Part shown: one piece after another, positions 31,761-43,963 of the stretch | Numbering within the stretch: the stretch's first letter is position 1 | How the letters are laid out: every line of letters begins with the position of its first letter | Origin: Acorus gramineus | Lineage: Eukaryota; Streptophyta; Magnoliopsida; Acorales; Acoraceae | Assembly (NCBI GenBank): GCA_030737835.1 | Contig: CM060855.1 | Location: 2,279,032-2,343,031 of the forward strand | Reading direction: 5' to 3' | DNA: 64,000 nucleotides | Notes under the pieces: model-generated | Databases searched by the model: none | What the model was told of the DNA's origin: nothing | The model's input: only the letters and a program-made list of their open reading frames with translations | Made by a program: the position numbers and the translations under genes

Positions 31761-33503
31761 ATTAAAACCCCAAATTCAGATAAATATGAATTCAGAATCA
31801 TCTAAGACCCCAATTTTTAAAAAACAAAATGAATACTTGGTACCCTTCACTACATCAATTATATTTTTCCATGTAATTCCAGGCAGAATGGCCCCTCTTA
31901 TTGCTAGAATAGGAATGATGTTGTCCCATGACCAGTACATGTAAACCACAAAACTACATTAGACAGTGCATTCATATTTGGACATAAAAATAATTCAGGA
32001 TATACATTAGAGTATCAAAATAGAAAAGGAATGGTCCATGGAATCATATCCATAGATTCAGTAGAAAAAATGACAAGCAAATGATGAATAAAAAACATCT
32101 GAAAAAATTGAAAAATTCATATTTGAAACTATGGAAACGAATATGAAAGCACATACCAGTAAATTTAACCCTAAAAGAGGCATGATATGTGTAAACAATT
32201 TTGAGCCATATCATAAATATTGACAATACTTGCTCTATTTGGTATATCTCCATGGATGCTTCCAGTTACCTTTAATGTATTAATAGCTCCCCCTGTAAAG
32301 CAACATGTACTTAAATGCTTTAATAACAATAAATTATACATGTACTGAAGTACAAAACTCAATAAATTTCTACAGTATCAACTCGTAAAATATCAGGAGT
32401 CTGATAAGATGTTTGATCACACGAGTGAAAATTTCAGACAAAACATATTTTCAGATAATTTGGTTGGAGTCCATAGACAATCAAAACATTACAACAAATT
32501 GAGACTAGATACTATACCATAATCTTAACTTTTCCCTGCTCCAATAACCATGGTAAGAATAATAAACGCATGCAGGCATCTCATTCATCACATAAACAAC
32601 CATAAAAGCCAAATGATGGGAATTTATAACATATTGTGTGACCAGAATTATTAATCTAACCAGGAGATGCATTTAAAGTAGCATTAAGACAACAAGATTA
32701 GGTAAAACTGACACAAGTGATTATTGTGTAGATTAGGAGGATGAACATGATCATGTATTGAACAAGATTGGGTTCGCCGATTGTGTCACATTCTCACCTG
32801 CTTTATTTATTTATACTAATTAGATTGAGCAAAATATTAATCTTTTCTTCAATAAGATAAGATCAGAAAGCCCCTAATTTTCTGTGGCCTGTGGGGCATT
32901 AAGCAACAACAATTGAGGTAATGATCGATTAAAAAAAAAAAAACATGGAAAGACCGCATTTAAACTATAAAATGGATTGAGTGTAACATTTTTTCGCTAT
33001 AGAATAGTTTGAAGTGACATCAAGAAAAATGTTACATTAAGAGTCGTGCATGTACAGCCCCCATTTGTAGTATGTGTACGTTTTGATTTTTTTAGTTATA
33101 CACTTAACTGATAATGTATGTTATTTTATAAAAAAATATATATAATACATTCTCGTATAAATTGTTTATATTTTTTATAATAGAATGTATATTAAAACAG
33201 CGGAGTATATTCTTTTATAAAATAAAGAGTACATACTCTCCATCATACAGCTCAACTAGTACAACACCAAATGCATTAAAATCATTGAAATACCATATAC
33301 ATTATAGACGAACTCATACAAAGATAATTCTTTAATATTCCAAACAGGACACACAGAAACAGCCACCACCTATTCATACTCAGTAACATAGGGTATAACT
33401 GGGAAATAATATCCTCGCTCTCTTTTATTTTCATATACAAGATATAGGCCATGGTCATTGTATATAGATACATGTAGAGGGATATATGGATGACTAATTA
33501 ACA
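31761..33503. other. ASR downstream DNA and 3' UTR; no recognised gene
   Basis: The right end (about 33,280-33,503) is the likely 3' UTR of the ASR gene. The rest is nearly the same in unit B apart from a 0.56-kb indel at 32,555. A minus-strand segment 32,157-32,292 has splice-like borders and an open stretch with NTLKVTGSIHGDIPNRASIV, but I do not recognise it and the frame stops inside. The block 32,690-32,910 is repeated in diverged form at 38,965-39,170. Confidence 0.4.
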
Positions 33504-33933
33504 TCAGTGGTGGCCATGGGACTTCCTTTCCTTCCTGGCTGCCTTCTTTTCATGGTGCTCATGGAAGGCAAAGCCTCCGCTGCCGACTGCCACAACTGCC
33601 GCGATCTCCTCCTTGATCTTGTGCTTGTGCGCGTTCTTGGGGTCTTTCTTCGACTGATGCTTCTCGTGCTATGACAGATTAATTCAATGCACAAATATAG
33701 ATTTAGTGAGATTATCTCTCAATTTGATAAACATACTGTAAATAAGATTGAATATAACATTTTTCATATAAAAAACATACCAGTGCGTAAGCGCCGGCGG
33801 CCAAGGTGCCGAGCTCGGCGAGGCGCTCCTTGTGGTTGTGGTGCTTTTCCGCCTTGGCGTAGTCGACCTCGGCCGGCTCCCCTTCGTCCTTCTTGTGGTG
33901 GAAGAGGTGGTGGTGGTGCTTCACTTCAGCCAT
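33504..33933 (-). CDS. ASR: ASR (ABA/stress/ripening) protein, two exons, unit A (105 aa)
   Basis: Exon 1 is 33,933-33,781 (51 codons) and exon 2 is 33,668-33,504, joined across a 112-bp intron with GTATGT and ATAG borders. ASR proteins are small, hydrophilic, His-rich, zinc-binding proteins induced by ABA, drought and ripening, acting as DNA-binding regulators and as protective chaperones. Exon 1 has the N-terminal zinc-binding [13 protein letters not shown] (5-17), then [20 protein letters not shown] and GAYAL. Exon 2 has the ABA/WDS core [20 protein letters not shown] and [14 protein letters not shown], and a basic C-terminus [14 protein letters not shown] that could serve as a nuclear signal. 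Length is normal for the family. It is intact with a TATA box and is the paralogue of 60,480. Confidence 0.93.
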
Positions 33934-34240
33934 TTCAATAATAACACAGAAGTGATGAACACAATAGATAGATATAGATAGACCAGTTAATGTTGTTGCA
34001 ATGAAAAAACAATGAAAACCTTGTATGTGTATATATAGATGAAATTTGAAAGATCACTTGCGACGAAGGTGGGGTGGGAAGATCCACCGGGAAATCGGCA
34101 GATGTTGACTCGTCGGTAGAGCCTACGCGGATATATGTTTGTTTTAAGAGCGCGTAAAGTTGATAAGCTAAATCTGATTTGCAATTCAGTCGGCAAATGA
34201 TGTTTTTTTGAAGAGTGTAACATTGATACATTCAATCTAT
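33934..34240 (-). promoter_or_regulatory. ASR promoter, unit A
   Basis: CATCTATATATACACATAC on the minus strand (about 34,022-34,040) is the TATA region roughly 95 bases upstream of the ATG. The block at 34,065-34,130, with GGTGGGGTGGGAAGATCC, ACCGGGAAATCGGCAG and GACTCGTCGGTAGAG, is conserved in unit B and partly at 30,340. Confidence 0.6.
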
Positions 34241-34416
34241 TTTATTATAATTTTGTATGTAGTTTGATAGACTGTGATAACATAGTGTATACTGCGTTGC
34301 GCTATCATAATATATAAAATTGAAATTTTTATAATTTTTTTATAGAAAAATATTTTAACATATTTTAGTATAAACTTCAATATTTATATAAAATTATATA
34401 ATTAAATGGATGAGTG

Positions 34417-34443
<27 letters not shown>
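34417..34443. repeat. (TA)n microsatellite
   Basis: A TA run of about 13 units; shorter in unit B near 62,496. Confidence 0.8.
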
Positions 34444-34447
<4 letters not shown>

Positions 34448-34507
34448 ATAATCAGTAATAATTATAGATGAGATTGAACATAAGGATGTACAATTATTTT
34501 TTTCATT

Positions 34508-34798
34508 TTAATTAAGGGTTTTTTATTTTTAAGTCTCCATAAACTATAGGATTTAGTGATCGATCCCTCAATTTTTCATATTTTGGTTTTAGTCCCCAGA
34601 TTTAAGATATGTTTCTTTTTAATCCGTGGGAGGAATATATCCCTAAATTATTTGATTTTCTTTTTAGTCCCTATGAAAGACTAAAAATGAATATATCCTT
34701 TAAATCTGAAGACTAAAATTAAAATATGAAGAATTGAGGGATCGATCACTAAATCCTATAGATTGTTGGGATTTAAAAATAAAAAACTCTTTAATTAA
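34508..34798. mobile_element. palindromic MITE, unit A
   Basis: A roughly 290-bp near-perfect inverted repeat. The left arm has GGTTTTTTATTTTTAAGTC and GGATTTAGTGATCGATCCCT; the right arm has the reverse complements, AGGGATCGATCACTAAATCC and ATTTAAAAATAAAAAACTC. TTAATTAA lies at both ends. The arms form a long hairpin. The family also sits in the FAS1 pseudogene leader (23,529). Confidence 0.8.
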
Positions 34799-35074
34799 TT
34801 ATGATGATGGAATATGAGAGCAGTTTTTTTTGGTGGTGGGTTCCATGTGTTTTCTTTTATTGACAAGTCTTGCCTTCCAACCAAGCAAGCAGACAAGCAA
34901 ACAAACAAACAGAAAAAGTCTCTGTCTTCCGGATGAAGGAGGTTTAAATTAAGATAATGTTACGTCCATTCGATTTTTTCGCTCTAAATTAAATCTTTAG
35001 GGGTTTTGAAGTTTTTAAAATAATATATCTCATCTAATTAGATACATATTTTTATAAAAAAAAATAAAACATAT

Positions 35075-38000
35075 TGTCACGCCCCAGGGCGGCCGTACCC
35101 GGGACGCGGCAAGTGTATATATGATATCAGTAACAAGAGTTCAATAATATACCACAAACAACAACTAAAATGACAACACAGGTAAAAAGCAGGGCTGACA
35201 TAATATATACACCAAATGCGGAAGCTAAAAGACTGAGTCTGTAGTCAAAACATACTACAGACTCGATACATAATCATAAGTCCTGTGAGAGCCAACATGC
35301 CCATATATACACAAATAAAATCCCAAGCATAATCCAACTAAGTGCCCAAGCACAGAACATATACGTACAACAGAAAGAAGGGTGCTGATGGCCTCAAAAC
35401 TCGTGGGACGCGGCGCTACCCTCTGCTGGTGTAGTCGCTCGGGAAGCTCCTCCCTCAGAGATCACTGAAAAGACAATATGCGAGGGGTGAGCCACACGCT
35501 CAGTGAATAGCACAACCCATGCATACAGTTCATATTAACCACATTTAAGCAATTCATAAGCCACAAGTGGCATAATATCACAAATCCAGGGGTTCGTTAC
35601 ATCGCCGAACCCCATACCCTCACCCTCGACAGGTGACCTAGGATGTTGGGACTTAGCGGGTTGATAATCATCCATACATAATCATGTGGGTCGTCGCATC
35701 GCCGGCCCACCATACCCTCACCCTCACCTCTCAGCAGGTGACCTAGGCTCTTGGGACTGACTAGGCTGTTGGTTACCCTTGGTCCACCGATAGTCTCTCC
35801 TCACTCCGTGGTTGTTTGGCCACTCCCATGTTCAGCACAGTCCTTCACCAAATCAGGAGGCGCCTACTAGTGGGAGCCCCTGCACGGGACAACCTGTCTA
35901 ACGCCGAGGTAGTCTCTACACGGATCCGACGAGGGGAACAGAACAGCCTATCCATCGCATATGATCCACTCGGATCCGCTGACAGCACATCTCTACGACT
36001 CTAATGTCTCGAATTCCTCAGAATTCCACCAGCGCGCATAACCAGGCTGCGGGGAAATAAATAAGCCAATATGGGGAAAAGAGACCTTGGGAGGATAACC
36101 TGAGGTCCCGATGTAGGACATCCGACAACCAAACGAGGAACACAGAGTGCCCTAACCCGGGTCTCAATGTTAACCTCGCAAGGCCCCCCTTATATTCCCT
36201 AAGCATGCTATCTATTATTACAGTTCGCATTTAATTAAATAAACCAAACTAATAGGACGCATGCACAGGTCGGGCTTTCCTAGCATGATAGCGAGGTGGC
36301 AGGATGCATGGCTCATGCATAATCCTAAGGGTGCAAGTCCCTATCACACAATCTAGGGTGGCATGCAATTCTACACACACATCATGCATACATGGATTAC
36401 ATCACGCAGTTAATACTAACTATAAGCCCCAGGGGAGGACGGTACACGCCCAAAGCATGTAGCGCCTCCCACACTGGGTTGGGTTGTCCCACTCACCGGG
36501 AATCGGGTCGACGCGCGACCGTCCGTCGAGATCTGCAAGACAGGGCATTAACTGGTTAGAATAAATCCACAATTATCCAATAATACACAATAAATACCCA
36601 AAACCCACAACAAACACCCAACACCCTCGGCAACCACCCGCACGGCCCACCCGACCGCCCGGGTGCACCGCCGCGCTTCAGCCCGCGCACCCCGCGCACC
36701 GCCGGACCCTCTGCCCGCCGCCTGGACACGCCACCGCACCGCCCCCGGGCTCCGCGCATCCACTGCACCCCGCAGCAGTAGCCCGAGCGCCCCAAACACC
36801 TCGCGCCGCCCCGCGAGCACCCCGCGAGCACCCCGCACGGCCCCCGCGCGCAGCACCTTCCCGCGCGCACCCCGCGCGCACCTCCGCCGCCTCGCGCGCA
36901 CTGCCCTGCTCGACCAGCACCTCGCGCACACCTCGCCTGCCCCACCGCGCCTCGCGCACACCTCCCCTGCTCGGCCATCACCTCGCGCACGCCACCACCA
37001 CTGTCCGCCTGCACCTCGCGCACGCACCGCCACTGTCCGCACGACTAGCACCCCGCGCGACCAGCTCCTCGCGCCCAGACCAGCGCGACTAGCACCTCGT
37101 GCGCAGCTCCCTAGCTGGCCTCCAGCTCTTCCCGAGCGCACGCCCGCGCGCACGATCGTGCGCACGCACGCGCGCGCCCTGCCAGCCCCTGCGCCTGGGC
37201 TACCCGAGGCCACCAGCCCACTCGCCAGCACTGCCAGCCCCTCCATCATACCCAGCACGACCAGCACTGCCAGCCCCAGACCGCGCACACCCGCGCGCAT
37301 GCCGCGCGCACGCACGCCCGCACGCGCACACGTGCATCCCAGCACGCGCCCAGCCTACGCGCGGCCTGGGCTGCTGCCGCCGCTGCCTGCTGCTCGGGAC
37401 AGTGCCCCTGCCTGCCGAGCACCTCCAACCACTCCTCCCACTGCCGCCGACCACCTCCAACCGCCTCCGACCACCCTCCGACGACCCCCACTGCCGCCGA
37501 CCACCTCCCAAACACAAAACCCCCCCTAGCAATCATCTAGACAAGAAAAACGGGGAAAAGCAGCTTACCGAGGGGGAGGAAGCGGTGACCGGGTGCTCTC
37601 CACGCACCGAAACCCTCCACAACGGTCTTCTCACGCCCCGATCTAGCTTGGCCTTCGAAATGGGCCAAATCAGAGGACAAAAAGGGGAGGTCGGGGAGGC
37701 TAGGATTGTCGGAACTCGGATTTGAAGACACCGGAGCGTAGATCGGGACCCGATCTACACTTCCCGTGCTTTGGGTTTTTGGTTTTGAGGGGTGTAAGGG
37801 GCTCAAACGGAAGAAAAACGGAGGAGAGGAGAGAGAGAGAGCAAGTCGTAGAGATGATGAATAGTGTAGATATTTTTTATTTCTTTTATATAGTGCGCGA
37901 CTTAAAAACCCGGATACGCCCCGGAACTGCGAAATTTTTGGAAACGATGCCGGAATTCGATGAAATTTTCATGAGTGGCTTAAAACGGTACCAGGACACA

Positions 38001-38157
38001 TAATATGCAGTTAGATTTTCAATCGGAGTCCTCTAGCTCAGACGATAGCTAACAGTCTGAAATTATGCGGTTCCGATCGAAAAACACTAAAAATTTTAAA
38101 ACTGCCAAAAATGCTCCAATGGTTGCCAATAGGCCAAAAAGTGACACATATATAACA
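35075..38157. mobile_element. 3.08-kb solo-LTR-like element, unit A only
   Basis: Begins TGTCACGCCCCAGGGCGG and ends CACATATATAACA (TG...CA), flanked by CATAT at 35,070-35,074 and 38,158-38,162. It is absent from unit B, where the flanks are contiguous near 63,150. It carries no gag or pol, so it is best read as a solo LTR from a large-LTR retrotransposon, probably Ty3/gypsy, although an unrelated large non-coding element is possible. The CpG-rich block at 36,590-37,530 lies inside. Insertion after the tandem duplication, or its loss from B, explains the difference. Confidence 0.7.
36590..37530. repeat. CpG-rich low-complexity block inside the solo-LTR-like element
   Basis: About 0.9 kb rich in CGCGC, GCGCAC and CACCTCGC words, in sharp contrast with the AT-rich surroundings. 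Long Ala/Arg/Gly/Pro frames are open on both strands only because of this composition. No protein is called. Confidence 0.7.
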
Positions 38158-39323
38158 CATATATTCTAATGAATTGTATAGATACATTTATAAAAAATGT
38201 GAAAAATATTTATCGAATCATATACCTTGCTAAGGTGAATATATACACTAATAATCTTCTATCGATGCATATGGCACTAGAATTGGAGCTGAAATAAAAA
38301 TTGGGTGTAACAACACTCATTTAAGAAAGGTAGTTCCGTGTCTAGGTCCGTACTGGCCCTACCTCTGTAGCACCTAGTAGTGGGTTACTAATATATAAAT
38401 GTTGGGACTCTAACTCATGTTTATAATCATAGCCTTTTGTACTAAAAAAAATTGTAGCGTTGGCATTCATAGTTTAGGGTGAATTGTCTGATGTGTCCGC
38501 ATGCCCACGTAATTATAAGCACGAATATGAGGCATGGAAAAAGGGACTTTTCTAACCGAATATCATGACATTTACAACTGAGGTAGGTTTAATTTACAAC
38601 TGAAATTCAAAACCCTTGTAGACTTGGATTTAGGGTAGGAAAATGGGTTGGATGTAACATTATCTTTTTTTAAATGGATGTATTTGAACAATTGTTTTGT
38701 TATGTAATCCATTGTGCTTTGTGATTGAGGAGAAGAAAAAAAAAATTCTACCCAAGCTCTTTTTGTTGGTAAATGAGTGACATATATATTTTGAAGAAAA
38801 GGTAGATGCTTGCTACCCTATTTCATTTACTGAATTCGAATTACAAACTTTGAAATGAGGGATGATAGAACTCAAAACATGATAAAACTTGTATTATATT
38901 AAATTTTGTTTATACAAAGTACACAGTAACTATATTATACTATGTACCGCCTATACTAGTACACAGAAAAATTTGACACAATTGATTATTGTATAGATTA
39001 TGAGGATATATGAACATGATATGTATTGAACAAGATTGGATTTGTAGATCCTGTCGCATTCTCACCTGCCTTAGTTATTCATACCAATTAGATTTAGCAA
39101 AATATTAGTTTTTTTAAGCTAAGATCAGAGAGCCCATAATTTATTTTGGGCTAGTCGGACATTACGCGACCTTAACTTGTTTGGATTCAGAATAAGACTT
39201 ATTATTCGGTATACAGTTATTCTGGCATAAGTGAGCATAGCAATGGAATAAGTGATTTGGTGTTCGGTTGTGTTTTGAATTATTCTCGCTGGGAAACGTA
39301 ATAATAAAGTTTTTGTTAAATAA
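38158..39323. other. right end of unit A and duplication junction
   Basis: Matches 63,151-64,000 in unit B. 38,965-39,170 is a diverged copy of the ASR downstream block at 32,690-32,910. 39,235-39,315 is an inverted fragment of the MITE family at 28,791 (GGTTGTGTTTTGAATTATTC). The junction to unit B follows directly. No gene is seen. Confidence 0.55.
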
Positions 39324-39324
39324 A

Positions 39325-40642
39325 TGTTGTAGAATTGTTGATGGGAAAAAATAAATGAACCTTATTAATACTCCAACAAATGTCGATGATCTACCGGTGT
39401 TATTAGAAGCAAAATGTATTAATGTGAATAAAAAATGTAAAGCTAGATTTAGGGTTGGTTTGGTTGTGTGGCATCTTAGTTGGTAAAGGATAGGTTGAAT
39501 GGGAGATGTTGTTTCATTGACAATGGTTTGTAGCATTTGTTGATTTTAATGAAATTATATGTACAATGAATTGAAAATCACATTGAAATTGACATTGTTT
39601 TTTTTATGGGAAATGAAATGATTCACTGGCCCTAACTTGGTATTATTTGTATGCATTCGTGTCATTCCTCTTCCTCTCATTTACCATCCCTATTCACGAT
39701 AAGACTGATGAGTATTCTAAAAATATTTATCCAAAATAATGAAAATATTCATATTTGAATAATTTGTTCAAATACACATTGTTCTTAGTCTGAAAAATAT
39801 TTGTACGTACCTAATATATTATTATATAGTTTATTAACATATATATTTTAAAGATTAATATGGGTTTTTATTATATTTCTATATATGTTTATCCAAATAA
39901 TGTTTTTTTGTGTATATCTATAAATTTATGTTAATAGATTTTATTTATTTAGTTTTTTGTTCAAGAAAGTTGCATGATTGTCGGGTAGATTAAGTTGATT
40001 TTTGTTTGCCTGAATTTTTTCCAATTATCTAGTTAATTTTAATTTTTTTTTAAATTTTAATTTTTTATTTTCTATATATATATATACAATCAAAACAAAG
40101 TTATCTGAATTTATCTCCACCATACAAGCTATTTTTTCCTTACTGTATACATTATTATCTCTTATCCCTTAAAACTAAAATAATTTAAAAGAACATGGAA
40201 AAGACAAAATATTGGATAAGACTCTTTCACACTTCTATAATATGAATCGAAGATATTACAAAATAAGTTACACAATAACTTTTGATCTTATCAAACTTGA
40301 GAGAATTTTTGTGAATATGTCTAACATGATAATTAACTAGATGATCTTATCAAAAACATAATTCTGTTAGGTTGCATTGATTGACTAGATGATTTTATCA
40401 AAAACATAATTCTGTTAGGTTGCATTGATTAACTAGATGATCTTATCAAAAACATAATTCTGTTAGGTTGCATTGAATAAATTCCTCCCCATGCATCAAC
40501 CCATTACACACCCACAACAGGCCAAAATACCCATTACACACCCACAACAGGCCAAAATAAGTACATGTTACAGTCCTCAAAAACCAATAAAAGATTGAAT
40601 CTTATATACAATGCATTCCATTGTTCCAACATCTTCCCCATA
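39325..40642. other. FAS1 3' flank, unit B
   Basis: Copy of 17,676-19,179. A roughly 350-bp stretch present in A (18,808-19,040) is deleted here, and CCCATTACACACCCACAACA with the next ten bases is tandemly doubled at 40,500-40,559. No gene is seen. Confidence 0.6.
40333..40476. repeat. 48-bp tandem repeat, three copies, unit B
   Basis: Same triplet as at 18,663, so the expansion predates the large duplication. Confidence 0.85.
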
Positions 40643-41371
40643 TCACATGGCGCTGTAGCCGCCGCCGTCTTCTCCATCTGAACCTTTCAACGGCCGAATC
40701 TTCCCTCCTGGATGTTGGTGGCGCAGCCGATCCCCTCCCAACAGAACAAGCTTCGGCAACGGCACTGCCGGCCGTGTGAACAGAACAGAGGATTCCGTGT
40801 CAGTACCGACATCAAGGATCCCGTTGAGGCCGTGGACAGCGATGGAGGGGCTGAAGTAGAGGTCCGGCTGGGAGACCGAGACTCCGTTGACGACGATAAA
40901 TCCGCCGACTTCAGAGACGATGACGTCAGCGCAGGTGTCATCGAGGGTGGGGAGGGGGAAGGACCCCTTGGGGTGGAGGAGAAGATGGAGGTCGTAGGAG
41001 GAGAGGGCCCCGATCGTTGCATGGCGGTGGAGGATGGAGCAGGAGGAAGGGGAGGAGTGGAGGGTGGATAAAAAATTGTTGTCGACCCCCTGATTTATAA
41101 GAGCTGATGCTAATTGATTTGACAAATGAACTCCTTTAAAGGGGAGGGAGGAGAGAGAGTGATCAGAGGGAGCGAAGAGGGTGATGGAGGGGGCGGAGAG
41201 GAGGAGGTGGAGGTAGAGGGGGGAGGTGGTGATGGCGTTGGCGAAGAGGGTGTGGTGGTTGGAGCGGAGGGCCGAGAGGGCGGCGTCGAGGTCTGAGGGT
41301 GGGATGGCGGAGGTGGAGTGGATGAGGAGGAGGAGGAGGAGGGTGGAGGTGTGGAGGTTTGATGAAGACAT
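40643..41371 (-). CDS. small secreted FAS1 protein, unit B copy (242 aa)
   Basis: Intact paralogue of 19,180 with the same length, reached by compensating indels: three fewer Leu in the signal peptide (MSSSNLHTST then six Leu-rich positions) and three extra residues in a Ser-rich loop (LHSSPSSCSILHRHAT). FAS1 signatures SITLFAPSDHS and IAVHGLNGIL are kept, as is the single C-terminal PGGKIRPLKG...DGEDGGGYS motif. It has a second Cys in the loop that the unit A protein lacks. The promoter is preserved. Two nearly identical active copies suggest a dosage increase; divergence is confined to the loop and signal peptide by eye. Confidence 0.87.
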   Translation of the reverse strand: MSSSNLHTSTLLLLLLIHSTSAIPPSDLDAALSALRSNHHTLFANAITTSPLYLHLLLSAPSITLFAPSDHSLSSLPFKGVHLSNQLASALINQGVDNNFLSTLHSSPSSCSILHRHATIGALSSYDLHLLLHPKGSFPLPTLDDTCADVIVSEVGGFIVVNGVSVSQPDLYFSPSIAVHGLNGILDVGTDTESSVLFTRPAVPLPKLVLLGGDRLRHQHPGGKIRPLKGSDGEDGGGYSAM

Positions 41372-41575
41372 GAAGTGAGGATGTATTTAGAACTTATTAC
41401 AAGTTGATTGTGGCTTTAGAGACTGGGGTTTGGGGGCCATTTTATAGGTTTATGAGTTGGTATTGGCGATCCCATTCATTGATAATTGACCAATGTGTGA
41501 GTGACACGTGGAATGTGTGATTGGCGATCCCACTAATTTGCTATTGACCAATAAAATAAGGACACGTGTCCGTGG
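41372..41575 (-). promoter_or_regulatory. promoter of the unit B FAS1 gene
   Basis: TATA box CCTATAAAATGG on the minus strand near 41,435-41,447. ATTGGCGATCCCA is repeated near 41,462 and 41,520, with GACACGTGGAATG at about 41,503 and GACACGTGTCC near 41,560. Confidence 0.7.
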
Positions 41576-41774
41576 TGGGGTTTTGTTTTTTCAGGGATTC
41601 TGACGGGCGTTTGTTTCGTGTTAAATCATTGTTGGTTTAAAAATTAAAATTATAAAAAAATTTATGATACAAAAAAAAATATTTTTTAATAAAATATAAG
41701 TATTATATTTTCATGAGAGTAAATATAGAAAAATGAAAATGAGTGTATTTTGTTTTGCATGATTTAACATTGTT

Positions 41775-42705
41775 AATGTATAAATTTAGATAAAAATGTA
41801 AATCTTAACTAGACACATAAATATATAAAGTTAATAAACATTTTAATGATATAAAACTCAATTAATTATTTTAATTCAAAAACCCCTTAAAAATATCATA
41901 GGTATCAATAAACTTCCTCGTGAATAAGAGCTCAGGTACACTATTTTTTTTTTTTATGTAGTCATACATACTCAGTTATCCTCATATATCTTATTATAAT
42001 TTTTTTTTATAAAGGATATCATTCAATTCGTTGAGAATATATTTTATCTTTTATATATATAATTAAATACATCATTAAAAAAAATAAAAAATGAGTCGAC
42101 TGACTTTTAAACCGTAAATAAAATAAACTTAGAGTGTAACATTTTACTATTCTATCTATTTTTCCATGGATTGTTTTCATATATACCCCTAAAAAATAAA
42201 AAATTGTCAAAATATCCCTAAAATAAGTTATTCCTAGTGATACCACTCAAAATGATTTAAATTATGCATAAATGTTAATTTTTAACCCATTTGAGGGGTA
42301 TTGATAGTTTTAAAGTTCAAATAAATAAATAATATATGTATATAGAGAGAGAGACTCATGATACCTTATGGTCTCTGCCGTTTTTCTCAATTTGTGTGGT
42401 TTGTTATTTGGGCTATCTAGTGTCCATCGGTCGGACGGTCCGTTTTGAAGAGAAAGAAAAGTGACCTAACACCCCCCCCCCCCCCCTCTAACATTCCTCC
42501 TCCTCACATGGGTCCCCCCTCCAACACCAAATACCTCCTCAAACGACTCTCCGTCCCGACCCAATTAATCTTTGTCACCGTAACCATCGCCATCTTTGAA
42601 CCGTCACTATCACCGTCCCCCCAAAGCATTTAGTGTAAGTATTTGCTTTAACTTACTTTTCCATCTAATTATTTAGGATTTTTATTTTTGATTTATTATG
42701 TTGTT
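41775..42705. other. unit B-only segment of ~0.93 kb
   Basis: Unit A goes directly from GATTTAACATTG to TTTGATTATTTAGG. Unit B has about 930 extra bases here, including a C homopolymer near 42,472. No terminal repeats or target duplication are clear, so it may be a deletion in A. The 62-codon Pro-rich frame at 42,445 is not supported. Confidence 0.5.
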
Positions 42706-42918
42706 TGATTATTTATGATTTTCTTTTGTTTGTGGCTATGAAGAGAAACCCAAATCTTATTCTAATGTGAATCATCTTTGAAAACTGAAAAAAAAAAAAA
42801 AAAAGTCTATATGTTTTATGTTTTAATTTTTTTTAAAAGAGTACGGCCTACTTTTCCTAATCAGAAGATAAACAGATCCTTCTCCTTCAAGCAATGAGTC
42901 CCATACAGAGAATCAAAG

Positions 42919-43176
42919 TTGGCAGTTGAGCATGAAACTACCAATATTCAAATGGAATCTGACTCAAAACTGGTGATTAAATGGATAAATACTTACTGCA
43001 AGGTCCCATGGGGCGTGAATATGTATATTTACCAGATCAGGCAACTCTTTGAACATTTTGATGAGTGGACACACATTTATTGGGAGATTAATGAAGTTGC
43101 TGACTTCTTGGCCAGCTACAAAAAACAGCAAGGGATTGCTAGTTTCCCAATCACAACAGACTCCTCAAGTACATAA
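42919..43176 (+). pseudogene. RNase H-like (RVT_3) fragment, unit B
   Basis: Same fragment as 20,608, with one extra codon in the middle (VPWGVNMYIY against VPWANMYIY). It is again terminated by the TAA at the start of the MITE. Confidence 0.7.
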
Positions 43177-43668
43177 GGGTGGTAAATGAGCCGAACGAGT
43201 CAAACTTTGATCTGTTCAAACTCGGCTCGTTTAGTATCAGGCTCGGCTCAGGACTGAGCTTCATTTTGTGTTCAAGCTCGACTCGTTGGGCTCGTGAAAA
43301 GCTCGGTTGAAGCTCAGCTCAGTTCATTTATTAAACAAGTCAAGCAGAAGCTCTAATCAAGGCGCGGTTCGGGCTCGTTTAACTAAAAAAAAACTTTGTT
43401 TAGCATTTGAGAAGTCACATTTCATAAATCATAACACCTTATACATGTGAAAGTAACATAAGCTTGGGCTCGGGCTCGGCTCAGGTTTGGCTCGTTCCCC
43501 TTTTTTCTGTTAAATAAACAGGCTCGGGTTCGGCTCGGTTCGGCTCAGGCTCAGGCTCGGCTCGTTTACAAACCGAGTTTTAAAAATTGTTCAAGTTTGA
43601 CTCGTTTGTCTAATCGAATGAGCCTGAACAAGAATCGAGCCTGAGTTGAACCCGAGCTGCTCGACTCA
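43174..43668. mobile_element. hAT-like MITE, unit B, right terminus deleted
   Basis: Same element as 20,860. The right end stops at GAGCTGCTCGACTCAT, and the terminal TTTACCAGCCCTA with its target duplicate is missing. It can no longer transpose. Confidence 0.72.
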
Positions 43669-43963
43669 TAACGCATCTACATGATCTCATCGGAAATCCG
43701 TTAGGTTGTGTTGAATAAATGAATGGGAAATGGAGTAAACCCAATGATTAATTTAGTTGGGTTACGTTGTTGAGAGTTTGTTATGCTAAGTTTGGAAAAA
43801 TTAAAAAAGACCACCATAAATTACAGATCAACCATCATAGTTTTATCAATCCAATAAAAGAAAATTAAACTTGCCAAGCAAGTCACATAATAATATTCCA
43901 AATTAGCCCATGTCGCGTAACAAAAAAAAATGAAATAATACATAAGTTTCCTCCCCATGCATC

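Larger units (their letters stand above)
17675..39323. repeat. unit A of a ~21.6-kb direct tandem segmental duplication
   Basis: From ATGTTGTAGAATTGTTGATG at 17,675 onward, the sequence matches 39,324 onward base for base over long stretches, broken by indels. It contains a FAS1 gene, an RNase H fragment, a FAS1 pseudogene, the H3/signal-peptide chimera, an ASR pseudogene and an ASR gene. Without its private solo-LTR-like insertion (35,075-38,157) the unit is about 18.6 kb. Confidence 0.92.

Noticed and set aside
36548-37529. Long Ala/Arg/Gly/Pro-rich open frames on both strands
   Set aside because: They exist in many frames at once because the DNA is CpG-rich; no domain or signal is present, and they lie inside a solo-LTR-like element.
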